From Sphaerospermopsis sp. SIO1G1 (lineage in GTDB: Bacteria; Cyanobacteriota; Cyanobacteriia; Cyanobacteriales; Nostocaceae), in NCBI GenBank assembly GCA_010672785.1, contig JAAHFX010000006.1:187574-251573 (forward strand): a stretch of DNA of 64,000 nucleotides, read 5' to 3'. Each line of letters opens with the position of its first letter. Within the stretch, counting starts at the first letter, position 1. Below are positions 8,327 through 17,505 of the stretch, in pieces. Both the position numbers and the translations under genes were made by a program. The notes under the pieces were generated by a model, which was not told the origin of the DNA, made no database searches, and saw only the letters and a list, made by a program, of their open reading frames with translations.

Positions 8327-8545
8327 ATGTCAAAAATCCATATTGTCCCACACAACGGGGCATGGGCAGTAAAAGTTGAGGGTAACACCAACCCTATCAG
8401 CGTTCACCAAACTCAAGGTGGAGCAATTGAAGCTGGAAAACCAGTAGCCCAAACCTGTAGTACAGAACTTGTCATTCATCGTCCTAATGGACAAATTCGT
8501 GAGGCTTGGTCTTATGGTAATGATCCATATCCCCCTAAAGGCTAA
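8327..8545 (+). CDS. DUF2188 small protein
   Basis: 72 residues with the DUF2188 pattern: IHIVPHNGAWAVKVEGN, an aromatic-poor middle, and the C-terminal RPNGQIREAWSYGNDPYPPK, where G-x-I-x-x-x-x-S-Y-G-x-D-P is characteristic. The function is unknown. These small basic proteins are common in bacterial accessory DNA. A good AAAGGAGAG ribosome site precedes the ATG. The gene is divergent from the XRE-ImmA/IrrE gene and followed by a strong terminator, so it is an independent short transcript, possibly controlled by the same operator. Confidence 0.8.
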   Translation: MSKIHIVPHNGAWAVKVEGNTNPISVHQTQGGAIEAGKPVAQTCSTELVIHRPNGQIREAWSYGNDPYPPKG

Positions 8546-8604
8546 ACAACAAGCCCCAAAGATGTAGGAGTCTTCAGGGCTTGGATAAATTAACTGGTAT
8601 TTGA

Positions 8605-8633
8605 GGCTGTGGTAATATCTACAGCCTTTTCTT
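8605..8633 (+). terminator. Rho-independent terminator after the DUF2188 gene
   Basis: GGCTGT (8605-8610) pairs with ACAGCC (8621-8626), with a further G-C pair inside, followed by TTTTCTTTATTT. Position and orientation fit termination of the DUF2188 transcript. Confidence 0.7.
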
Positions 8634-8703
8634 TATTTCTCAGTTTAACCCGTTTTACTACAAAAATTTATAAAATATTTATGTTCTCCAACTCATTCCC
8701 ACC

Positions 8704-9129
8704 ATGAAAACCATATTTCACCTCGCCTTCCCTGTCACTAATATCCCCCAAACCAAAGAATTTTACGTTGATGGTTTAGGCTGTATTCCTGGTAGAGAAA
8801 ACCCCCATGCTTTAATTCTCAATCTTTATGGACATCAATTAGTTGCACACGTCACCAAAGAAATATTAACGCCTCAAAAAACTATTTATCCCCGACATTT
8901 CGGTTTGATTTTTACCCAAGAAACAGATTGGCAAGAATTATTGGAAACCGCCAAAACTAAACAATTAAACTTTAGAGAAGAACCTAAGAGTCGTTTCGTA
9001 AATTCTCCCCTAGAACATCATACCTTTTTTTTAGAAGATCCATTTCATAACTTAATGGAATTCAAATATTATCGTTATTCAGCAGCAATTTTTGGTAGTT
9101 CTGAATATCAAGAAATTGGCGACGGTTAA
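8704..9129 (+). CDS. VOC-family (glyoxalase/dioxygenase-like) protein
   Basis: 141 residues with two beta-alpha-beta-beta-beta half-domains. The first begins IFHLAFPVTNIPQTKEFYVDG; the second has RHFGLIF and ends FFLEDPFHNLMEFKYY. The metal-binding positions typical of the fold are visible: His near the start (FHLAF), His in RHFG, and Glu in LMEFK. The substrate cannot be deduced; related cyanobacterial proteins are annotated only as dioxygenase-like. It stands alone, with its own promoter region after the DUF2188 terminator, and is followed by a MITE-like repeat. Confidence 0.85.
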   Translation: MKTIFHLAFPVTNIPQTKEFYVDGLGCIPGRENPHALILNLYGHQLVAHVTKEILTPQKTIYPRHFGLIFTQETDWQELLETAKTKQLNFREEPKSRFVNSPLEHHTFFLEDPFHNLMEFKYYRYSAAIFGSSEYQEIGDG

Positions 9130-9138
9130 TATTTTATC

Positions 9139-9228
9139 AGGACTTATGCAAAACCTATTCCAAATGCTGTCATTGCGACGTAAGGAAGCAATCTCCAACT
9201 CCAATATTTCGTTAAAATGCGTAAGTTA
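9139..9228 (+). repeat. MITE-like element, TIR AGGACTTAYGCA (copy 1, right end degenerate)
   Basis: Begins AGGACTTATGCAAAA and ends near TGCGTAAGTTAT. The interior (TGTCATTGCGACGTAAGGAA and flanks) matches the reverse complement of copies at 35654-35744 and 38053-38143. About 90 bp, no coding capacity, located between two convergent genes. Confidence 0.75.
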
Positions 9229-9254
9229 TATTTATATTTGATAGATACAATATA

Positions 9255-9863
9255 CTACTGACTCATTGGTTCTAACAAAGCCATTTTAACTGCTTCCAAT
9301 GTCCTCTGATCTGTTAACATCCAAGGATGCAATACAACAGGTAAAACTACTTCCTTCCCAAAACACATTCTTGAACTTTTTGCAGGTATAATCATCAAAT
9401 CATAGGGTGTCCAAATAGATGTAAAATTCAACTTTTTCAACATCTCTACATCAGAATTTAAGTCATTCAAAAAATCACTATTAGGCTGCATTTGTACAGC
9501 ACCCTTTAACCAAGTTAAATATGCAATACTTGTTCCCTGATGAGGTGAAGAAATAGTAATAAACCTCTTAACTTTCTCTATTCCCCCTAACCTTTGAATG
9601 TAATAACGACTAACAATTCCCCCCATACTAAAACCAACTACATCTAATGGTTGTTCTTGTGCAAACTCAGCGTTTACATAATCTGCTACTTGCTGTGCTA
9701 AATTATCTAAAACTTCAGAACCATTATTAGGTACTAAATCTAGTGTGTAAACATCCAAACCTATATTTTTAAGGTAACGTGCCATCTTATTGAAAACTGC
9801 TCCAGTATCATTAATACCATGCACTAATAAAACTGGATTAAGTAGTTGTTTTTGACTATTCAT
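9255..9863 (-). CDS. Triacylglycerol lipase / alpha-beta hydrolase
   Basis: Lipase-like alpha/beta hydrolase: NPVLLVHGINDTGAVFNKMA forms the HG oxyanion region, and LDVVGFSMGGIVSRYYIQ carries the nucleophile Ser in GFSMGG. The general shape resembles class 2 lipases and PGAP1-like esterases. No signal peptide is evident, so the protein is probably cytoplasmic. The frame is open up to a TTG at 9902, but ATG 9863, directly before NSQKQLLNPVLLVHG, is the better start, giving 202 residues. The terminal His should lie in the VVLHPWMLTD block. It is a single gene in its strand context. Confidence 0.82.
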   Translation of the reverse strand: MNSQKQLLNPVLLVHGINDTGAVFNKMARYLKNIGLDVYTLDLVPNNGSEVLDNLAQQVADYVNAEFAQEQPLDVVGFSMGGIVSRYYIQRLGGIEKVKRFITISSPHQGTSIAYLTWLKGAVQMQPNSDFLNDLNSDVEMLKKLNFTSIWTPYDLMIIPAKSSRMCFGKEVVLPVVLHPWMLTDQRTLEAVKMALLEPMSQ

Positions 9864-10237
9864 AAATATACTTCTTGTTCTCCATTCAGAAAATATAACC
9901 AAATTTTGAATCCATTGCCTGAAAAAGCTATGAAAGTTTCTCTAGATACTTAGTTATTATTAATTTTTATTAAGAAAAGTCTCATAATCTTGCTTATAGA
10001 TACTGTAAGATTTAATAATATTTTTCCAGAGTTCATAGGAAATAGTTCAGTTGTAATAAAGTCATAACAGCTTCCCTATAGAACGACTACAAGGCGATCC
10101 AGTAAAATCCCTAATATTATTACCGACAGGAATTATGGCAACAAAATGTAAAATACAATCCTAATTTTGTAAACATATGTTGCGATGATTAACAAATAAG
10201 GTAAAGCAGTAAAATTTAAACAACAGGAGAAAAAGTC
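9864..10237. other. Divergent intergenic region
   Basis: Contains the promoters for the lipase (reverse) and the AKEP-rich small protein (forward). The sequence is AT-rich. Only the ribosome binding site CAGGAG, 12 bp before ATG 10238, is clear. No repeat array is present. Confidence 0.5.
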
Positions 10238-10621
10238 ATGTTTGGATTTATCAAAAAATTAATTGGTGGTATTTTTGGTTTCCTGGGTGGATTATTTGGC
10301 AAAAAAGACGAATACTTCTTAGAACTTAAGGATGAAGTGGAAGAAACCACACCAGCAGAACCAGCACCAGCAACTAAGGTAGAACCAGCTACACCAGTAG
10401 CTGCAACTAAAGTAGAACCAGCAAAAGTAGCTGCAACTAAAGTAGAACCAGCAAAAGCAACTAAAGCAAAAGTAGCTGAACCAACTCCAGCAGAACCAAA
10501 AACAGAAACTACTTTTGCACCTAAATATTTAATTCCACAAGCTACTAACGTTCGTCGTCGTCCTGGAGCTAACATGAATAGCTTCTTGGATATGGCAAGT
10601 CAAGTGAAAGTACCTGGATAA
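10238..10621 (+). CDS. Small protein with amphipathic N-terminus and AKEP-rich repeats
   Basis: 127 residues in three parts. Residues 1-22 (MFGFIKKLIGGIFGFLGGLF plus GKK) form an internally repeated, strongly amphipathic or hydrophobic helix. Residues 35-90 are low-complexity Ala/Pro/Lys/Glu with at least three ATKVEPA units. The last 35 residues form an ordered-looking tail, APKYLIPQATNVRRRPGANM followed by NSFLDMASQVK. A good AGGAG site precedes the ATG. I do not recognise a named family. The design (membrane-surface helix, extended linker, conserved tail) suggests a peripheral membrane tether; this is inference. The reverse frame over the same DNA is a shadow of the repeats. Confidence 0.75.
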   Translation: MFGFIKKLIGGIFGFLGGLFGKKDEYFLELKDEVEETTPAEPAPATKVEPATPVAATKVEPAKVAATKVEPAKATKAKVAEPTPAEPKTETTFAPKYLIPQATNVRRRPGANMNSFLDMASQVKVPG

Positions 10622-10647
10622 ATTAAGTTTATAATTAGCTATTTACT

Positions 10648-10712
10648 TGGTCAATCAGCTTTTTATGATCAAACCCAAACTATGATCAATAAATCTATTT
10701 TTTGATTGACCA
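10648..10712. terminator. Stem-loop between convergent genes
   Basis: TGGTCAATCA (10648-10657) pairs perfectly with TGATTGACCA (10703-10712), with an inner TTATGATC/GATCAATAA pairing. It lies between the ends of the AKEP protein gene and the TPR gene and may terminate both. Confidence 0.55.
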
Positions 10713-10718
10713 TTTACC

Positions 10719-11798
10719 CTAATTTAATTCCGCACTCTTCGCAAAAATAATTCCACTATATAGATGGAAAGCAGCATCCCAGTTACTATTTTCTCTCCTA
10801 TTAATTTGGATGTGAGTAGGAATTTGGCGTAGAGTTTCTGTCTGATCTAAAACCCCTTCTCCAAAAGGCTGAAAGTCTGACCAAGTTTTAGTTTTGAGAG
10901 TATTTTCATTCAGCCAGTTAATTAAATTATTCCAGTTAATTCTAATTGTATTGTGTGTAGCATTGGGTGAGATTTCTAAACCTTCTTGAAAATTATAGCT
11001 ACTATCATGAATTCTTAAAATACTCTTCCTTCCTGGTAGGTGTAAATCACAGAAATGAGCATAGTCTTGCGTTTGGGTTTTTCGTTCCAATTTACCACGG
11101 ACATTAAGATCCACAACTTGCTCAAAGATAGGCAATAATCCCATAACTTTTGCAGTTACTTCTGACCAGGAAAAACTTAAAGTACCTAGTTGATTATCTG
11201 CACTTGTACAAAAGACATGAGGATTTTTTGAAGATTGGGAAAAGTATTTGACCTGGTACACTTGAATATTTTGAATGTGCGATAATTTCAACCAAAAGCA
11301 AGGTATATGAGACTGCTGTAATTGTTTACCATAAAACTGCATTTCTCCAATTTTCCCTATGCGATAAACTCGCCAACTACGACTAGGTAAAACTAATCTA
11401 GCTGAGTAAGGATCAATTTCCATAATTCTAGCAAGTTCTTTGGCTGCTGAAGTTCTTTGTTCACTATTAATTGGTTCTAAAACTAAAATTCCCTGCTCTG
11501 TATTATTTGGTTCTGCTGTTGCTTCTGCAATGGCTTTTTGTTTTTCTGCTTTGGCAAAATCTTCTAAACGTTTTAAACCCTGACGTGCTTGAGATAAAAC
11601 TTTACTATTGATGGTTGCTTTTAATAGTTGACGATAAATTTTTTCTGCTTCCTGATGTTTTCCAGAAACCTCCTGTAATCTAGCAACATAAAAATGTACC
11701 CAAGGATCATGACCTGATTCTTTGATTAACGGTTTCAGTAACTTAGCTGCGGTTTGGTAGTCTTGACGTTCAAAGGCGATACTAATTTCTTCTAACAT
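10719..11798 (-). CDS. TPR-containing cyanobacterial protein
   Basis: 359 residues. The first 75 form about two tetratricopeptide repeats (AFERQDYQTAAKLLKPLIKE, then VHFYVARLQEVSGKHQEAEK). After a charged linker comes a beta-rich region with SRSWRVYRIGKIGEMQFYGK, probably a PH-like or regulatory fold, and a conserved C-terminus. I recognise the general type as a conserved cyanobacterial protein but not a function. It lies 63 bp downstream of rsmE on the same strand and may share its transcript. Confidence 0.75.
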   Translation of the reverse strand: MLEEISIAFERQDYQTAAKLLKPLIKESGHDPWVHFYVARLQEVSGKHQEAEKIYRQLLKATINSKVLSQARQGLKRLEDFAKAEKQKAIAEATAEPNNTEQGILVLEPINSEQRTSAAKELARIMEIDPYSARLVLPSRSWRVYRIGKIGEMQFYGKQLQQSHIPCFWLKLSHIQNIQVYQVKYFSQSSKNPHVFCTSADNQLGTLSFSWSEVTAKVMGLLPIFEQVVDLNVRGKLERKTQTQDYAHFCDLHLPGRKSILRIHDSSYNFQEGLEISPNATHNTIRINWNNLINWLNENTLKTKTWSDFQPFGEGVLDQTETLRQIPTHIQINRRENSNWDAAFHLYSGIIFAKSAELN

Positions 11799-11861
11799 GA
11801 CCTGAGTGATGATAAATGGATATATTTAACACAGATACTAGTACATCAAGCATATAACTTT

Positions 11862-12569
11862 TTATACTTCATATATATCTGCAATTAAGGATAAGACAAC
11901 TATGGGAGCAGTGACGCTACGAAGGATGCGACGACCAAGGGAAACAGGCTGAAATCCAGATTTTATAGCTATTTCTAACTCTGCATCTGTCCATCCTCCT
12001 TCTGGTCCAATGGCGATGATAATTTCCGATAATGAATTATTAATTACTTCAGTCACATGAGGATATTCACCACGGGCTACACAAATATAACGGTAGTCTA
12101 TTTTACACTCTTTGGATGCTGTTGTAAAAGCTACAGGTTCTAAAATGACAGGAACAAAGGCACGTTCTGACTGTTCCGCAGCTTCTGTGGCTATGCGTTG
12201 CCAGCGTTCTAGTTTTTGGTGACTGGGTTTTAATAAAGTGCGATCACTGATAATTGGAGCAAAATAAGTGACTCCTAATTCAGTACAATAACGGATAATA
12301 TCATCAAAACCGTTGCCTTTAGGCAAGGCCATCATTAAAGTGATAGATACTGGTAGTTCTGTTTTTACCTCCAGGGGTTCTAATATTTGGGCATTTTCTG
12401 CTGTTAACTGAGCTAACCACCATTTTCCTTTACCATCCATAGCAATAAATCTATCTTCTTCCTCTAAACGCAACACCCTAAATAAATAGTGTCTTTGCTG
12501 TGAAGTTAAGATGATAAATTCTGCTTGTATTTGGGAATAGTTAATAGTGATTCGTTGAATTTGAGACAT
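11862..12569 (-). CDS. rsmE: 16S rRNA (uracil1498-N3)-methyltransferase
   Basis: 235 residues, the usual length. N-terminal PUA-like domain (HYLFRVLRLEEEDRFIAMDG) and C-terminal SPOUT knot with IIIAIGPEGGWTDAELE and LGRRILRSVTAPIVVL, the S-adenosylmethionine-binding deep trefoil knot of RsmE. The usual LRAETA is here LRSVTA, a mild deviation. The enzyme methylates U1498 of 16S rRNA in the 30S decoding region. ATG start at 12569. Confidence 0.93.
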   Translation of the reverse strand: MSQIQRITINYSQIQAEFIILTSQQRHYLFRVLRLEEEDRFIAMDGKGKWWLAQLTAENAQILEPLEVKTELPVSITLMMALPKGNGFDDIIRYCTELGVTYFAPIISDRTLLKPSHQKLERWQRIATEAAEQSERAFVPVILEPVAFTTASKECKIDYRYICVARGEYPHVTEVINNSLSEIIIAIGPEGGWTDAELEIAIKSGFQPVSLGRRILRSVTAPIVVLSLIADIYEV

Positions 12570-12784
12570 GATATATATTCTTCAGGATAATAGTTTTGTA
12601 AACCCCTTATAAATCCTGAACCCTGAAATCTTTATATATAACGTACCCACAAATGGTGAAATAATTAACAACATAAAGAAAGTTAATCAGCTACAGCATC
12701 AACTCAATCTACTTTGTACGTGGAGCAAATATTACCCTTGAATTCTTCCCATCTTCTTGAATTTATCACCAATGAAAATTGCTC

Positions 12785-14083
12785 TTACTTTGCTGATTTT
12801 TGAGCTAAGATGACATAATCATCTAGGGTATAACTGGATTCATAATGTTGAGAAAAATATTGCTTCAGTAGAGGACTGAGATATAACTGCTTTGGCAATT
12901 TATCTTTAGCAAACTCAGTGAATTTACCCCTATTTAAAGTTTCTCTCAAACCTGTAGAAGTTAAATATTTATACCAAACTAAATCTAATTCAAGTTCTTC
13001 TAACAGTTGATTGATAACATTTTTTTCCTGTTCTATGTTTTCACTTCTAGGAGTATTATAAGCTCTAAATAACTTTTTATCTTGAATAATTAATAGTACA
13101 TAACCATCACTATTCAAGCAATTTTCAACCATTTGCTTATATATATTCATCGCATCAAATCTTTTAGATTTATCAGCAAAGAAACAGTGAGAAATTACAA
13201 TAAAATCAAAAAAACTTCTGGGTATATCATAGGAATTTGAATTGTATGAAAAAATGTCAGCAGTTACAAAACGAAAGTAAGTATTTATAAATTTAATTTG
13301 TGACTCAACATACTTACGCCAAAATTGAAGACCTCGATATTGAAAAATATCTTGTTCTTCTAAAGAATAATAAGAAATATGTGTTTGGGAAAGATTCAAA
13401 AAATCCCGACAACGTTGGAGAAATAAAGCTAAACTACAAGCTGTTGTTCCTGGCCCTGCTGCAATATCCAGAATATTTAACTTCCCTGGTAATAAACCAT
13501 CTTGGTAGATCAAAAACCAAGCTAAATACAAACAATAGACATTTTCTAAAAAATATTTCATAAAGTAGACATGAGGAGTCAAACTAAAACCGTAGTTTGG
13601 ATCTTGTCCAGCTTTTAAATTATTTAGATCATCGAAAGCATCTTGTAATTTAATTGCTAATTTTTGTGCGGGAATTTTAGTTAACTCTTGTTGTAAATAT
13701 GCAACTAATCCAAGTTCAAAATTATCAAATACCAGTTGATTAATTCCAGTAATCTGTAATTTAGATTCGTCATGTTGTTTGATTTTAAAATCTCTATAAA
13801 TCTCTCGAATTAACTCAGGATTTGGCTGTAATAAGAGATTATTTCTAGATACTTTTATTTCAGATATTTGTTTAATTAAATTTGCATTTTCTCTTTTACT
13901 TTCTAAATAATTTCGTTCAAGTTTTAATTTGTCCCTAAACAGTTTCTCTAACCATGATAACCTTGCTCCTGATTTTTGAATCTTCTGCAAAATTCTGATA
14001 GCACTTTGAGTATCTCCTCGTCGCAATGCTAATTTAAACTGCTGACTTCTCCACCAATTAATCAGAATATTACTCATAACCAA
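12785..14083 (-). CDS. Class I SAM-dependent methyltransferase with N-terminal coiled coil
   Basis: 432 residues. Residues 1-90 are helical and lysine-rich. A Rossmann methyltransferase domain starts near residue 200 with motif I LNILDIAAGPGTTACSLA, later FDFIVISHCFFADKSKRFDA and DGYVLLIIQDKKLF. The region before motif I (YFMKYFLENVYCLYLAWFLI) is unusually aromatic. The fold arrangement recalls Rsm22-like methyltransferases, but I cannot assign a substrate. The start overlaps the end of the upstream radical SAM gene by 14 bp, so the two are translationally coupled. Confidence 0.8.
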   Translation of the reverse strand: MVMSNILINWWRSQQFKLALRRGDTQSAIRILQKIQKSGARLSWLEKLFRDKLKLERNYLESKRENANLIKQISEIKVSRNNLLLQPNPELIREIYRDFKIKQHDESKLQITGINQLVFDNFELGLVAYLQQELTKIPAQKLAIKLQDAFDDLNNLKAGQDPNYGFSLTPHVYFMKYFLENVYCLYLAWFLIYQDGLLPGKLNILDIAAGPGTTACSLALFLQRCRDFLNLSQTHISYYSLEEQDIFQYRGLQFWRKYVESQIKFINTYFRFVTADIFSYNSNSYDIPRSFFDFIVISHCFFADKSKRFDAMNIYKQMVENCLNSDGYVLLIIQDKKLFRAYNTPRSENIEQEKNVINQLLEELELDLVWYKYLTSTGLRETLNRGKFTEFAKDKLPKQLYLSPLLKQYFSQHYESSYTLDDYVILAQKSAK

Positions 14084-14999
14084 ATCCCTCTTTACCTTCT
14101 TTTATCTCTGTATCTGAAAGTTGAGAAATTAATTTTTCTTTAAATCGCTGATAACTAGATTTTTCAGAATCATACCACCAAGCATATTTGTGTTTAATTT
14201 CTTCTGCTTCCTGACGAGTTCCAGCTATAAGAGAATTCTTATTACTAGGGTGAAAGTCTTGAATGACTACTCTATCTGCAATAGATAAATTCTGAATAAA
14301 ATTCTCTTCATCTACTGGTAGAGTTGGCAGAAGTGGTGTAATTGTAATAGAAATTTTTGGAGGAAAACCTTTAAACTTATCAATACTTTGTTTAACTTTA
14401 GTAATAGAATTTAATCTAGCTCTAATACTAGGAGAACGTGGTTCAAAATCTTTCCTTACAGACTCGCTACCTGTGGGAATACTCATATTAATTCGTAATC
14501 TTTGAAATCTTTGCAAATAGTCAATATCTCTAGTAATAATCGGACTGCGAGTTTGAATTACTAAAATAGGTGTTGAATAACCATAATTTCTGACATCCAG
14601 CATTACTTCTAATAATCTTCGAGTTAATTGATGTTGAGATTCCAATGGTTGATAAGGATCTGTAACACTACTCATATAAATTCTCGGTGCTTGATGAATA
14701 TTTTTGGCGTACCATTTTTGTAATTCCTTTTCTAAAATTTCGGCAGCATTCTCTTTTAAAATTACCCATTTACCCCAATCTTGACGCATTTGAGAATTAG
14801 GACTAAATGCAGCAGCATAGCAATAACTACAACCATATTGACAACCACGATAGGGGTTGAGAGTAAAATCATAAGCACCTATAAAACCCGTAGCTTTTGT
14901 AAGCAATGATTTAGCATTTTGAAGGTAGACATTAGTATTTCCAAATTGCTCACTGACAAATTTTGTAGGAATTTTATTTGTATAACCTTCATACATCAT
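14070..14999 (-). CDS. SPL-family radical SAM protein
   Basis: 309 residues. The radical SAM cluster motif NPYRGCQYGCSYCYA (C-x3-C-x2-C, about residue 50) is intact, followed by IYMSSVTDPYQPLE and ISITITPLLPTLP, typical of the COG1533 (SplB-like) group. The function of cyanobacterial members is unknown; they are not proven photolyases. Its stop overlaps the start of the methyltransferase gene by 14 bp, so a two-step modification of one substrate is conceivable (inference). ATG at 14999; the MM start gives a choice of two adjacent codons. Confidence 0.85.
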   Translation of the reverse strand: MMYEGYTNKIPTKFVSEQFGNTNVYLQNAKSLLTKATGFIGAYDFTLNPYRGCQYGCSYCYAAAFSPNSQMRQDWGKWVILKENAAEILEKELQKWYAKNIHQAPRIYMSSVTDPYQPLESQHQLTRRLLEVMLDVRNYGYSTPILVIQTRSPIITRDIDYLQRFQRLRINMSIPTGSESVRKDFEPRSPSIRARLNSITKVKQSIDKFKGFPPKISITITPLLPTLPVDEENFIQNLSIADRVVIQDFHPSNKNSLIAGTRQEAEEIKHKYAWWYDSEKSSYQRFKEKLISQLSDTEIKEGKEGFGYE

Positions 15000-15064
15000 T
15001 TTTGCTACATCGAAATTTATTTTTAAATTTAATATTATAACTATTAGAAATATTAAAATAGTGA

Positions 15065-15080
15065 GTTTTGCGTAAGTCCT
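15065..15080 (+). repeat. Solo end of the AGGACTTACGC element
   Basis: The sequence TTTTGCGTAAGTCCT matches the right terminus of the MITE-like family, but no matching left end is found nearby. Probably a deletion relic between the radical SAM gene and groEL. Confidence 0.5.
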
Positions 15081-15148
15081 GATTTGTATTTATTACTCGG
15101 ATGACAATGATTCCTCCTCTCTGCGCCTGGAGCGCCTCTGCGTGACAA

Positions 15149-15181
15149 ACAAAAACAGCCGCCCCCAAACGGAAGCGGCCA
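15149..15181 (-). terminator. Rho-independent terminator of groEL
   Basis: On the reverse strand GCCGC, an 11-12 nt loop segment, and GCGGC are followed by TGTTTTTGTTTG. It starts 23 bp after the groEL stop codon, the expected place for the end of the groESL transcript. Confidence 0.7.
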
Positions 15182-15203
15182 TCATTCAAACTAAAAGAAG
15201 ATT

Positions 15204-16868
<1,665 letters not shown>

Positions 16869-16993
16869 TTAGTTTGTTGTTGTTTAGTTGCTTAGATGGG
16901 GTATAATTTAATATCAGTCCAAAATCCAAAATCTAAAATCCAGTTTGACTTTTGACTTTTGAATTTTGACTTGTTAGACCCCTCATTACCCAA

Positions 16994-17305
16994 TTAGCCA
17001 ACTACTGCTAAGATATCTTTTTCAGATAGCAGTACATACTCTTCTGTACCCAGTTTGATATCAGTACCAGCGTACTTAGAGTAAAGGACTTTATCGCCCA
17101 CTTTGATTTCCATCTCTTGACGGCTACCATCATCATTACGCTTACCAGGTCCAAGAGCTACTACTTCGCCTACTTGGGGTTTTTCCTTAGCGGTTTCAGG
17201 CAAATACAAACCACCTGCGGTCTTTTCTTCAGCGGCGGTCACTTTTACGAATACGCGATCGCCCAAAGGTTTTACTGTAGATACGCTTAGAGATACAGCT
17301 GCCAT
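16994..17305 (-). CDS. groS: Co-chaperonin GroES (Hsp10)
   Basis: 103 residues, the usual length. It contains [20 protein letters not shown], the mobile loop [18 protein letters not shown], and the C-terminal [14 protein letters not shown]. It caps GroEL. First gene of the groESL operon; the CIRCE operator and a K-box lie upstream at 17325-17351 and 17391-17406. Confidence 0.98.
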   Translation of the reverse strand: MAAVSLSVSTVKPLGDRVFVKVTAAEEKTAGGLYLPETAKEKPQVGEVVALGPGKRNDDGSRQEMEIKVGDKVLYSKYAGTDIKLGTEEYVLLSEKDILAVVG

Positions 17306-17324
17306 AGTTTTTATTTCTCGCTTG

Positions 17325-17351
17325 TTAGCACTCTCAACTCCTGAGTGCTAA
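17325..17351 (-). promoter_or_regulatory. CIRCE operator of groESL
   Basis: TTAGCACTC-N9-GAGTGCTAA is a perfect CIRCE, starting 20 bp upstream of the groES start. CIRCE is bound by the HrcA repressor, so the operon is heat-inducible by derepression. Confidence 0.95.
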
Positions 17352-17390
17352 TCTACCGAAATCAGGGAACAAATGGCAATAATTGATTCT

Positions 17391-17406
17391 GTACGGGTTT
17401 CCGAAC
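17391..17406 (-). promoter_or_regulatory. K-box upstream of groESL
   Basis: Read on the reverse strand, GTTCGG-AAAC-CCGTAC matches the cyanobacterial K-box consensus as I recall it (GTTCGG-NNAN-CCNNAC) at every fixed position. It lies 40 bp upstream of the CIRCE. The K-box is linked to light- and heat-dependent activation of groE in Anabaena and Synechocystis. Confidence 0.75.
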
Positions 17407-17505
17407 TGATGATTGGGGACTAGTGATTAGTGACTGGTGATTGGGTAAAAATCTTTTCATCCCCTCATCCCCTCATCCCCTCATCCCCTCATCCCCTCTT
17501 CCCAC
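17407..17505. repeat. TGATTGG-type heptamers and CATCCCCT octamer array
   Basis: A few degenerate TGATTGG/TGACTGG heptamers (17407-17446) are followed by about five tandem CATCCCCT units (17457-17500). It belongs to the short tandemly repeated sequences found in most long gaps of this window. Confidence 0.75.

Noticed and set aside
10216..10575. Reverse-strand frame of 119 codons over the AKEP protein gene
   Set aside because: It is a shadow of the Ala/Pro/Lys/Glu repeats; the forward gene has a good ribosome site and a structured product.
14989..15189. Reverse-strand frame of 66 codons between groEL and the radical SAM gene
   Set aside because: It covers the groEL terminator and a solo repeat end, with no coding character.
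17457..17500. Possible CRISPR-like array (CATCCCCT units)
   Set aside because: Units are only 8 nt, in direct tandem without spacers; no cas gene is nearby.
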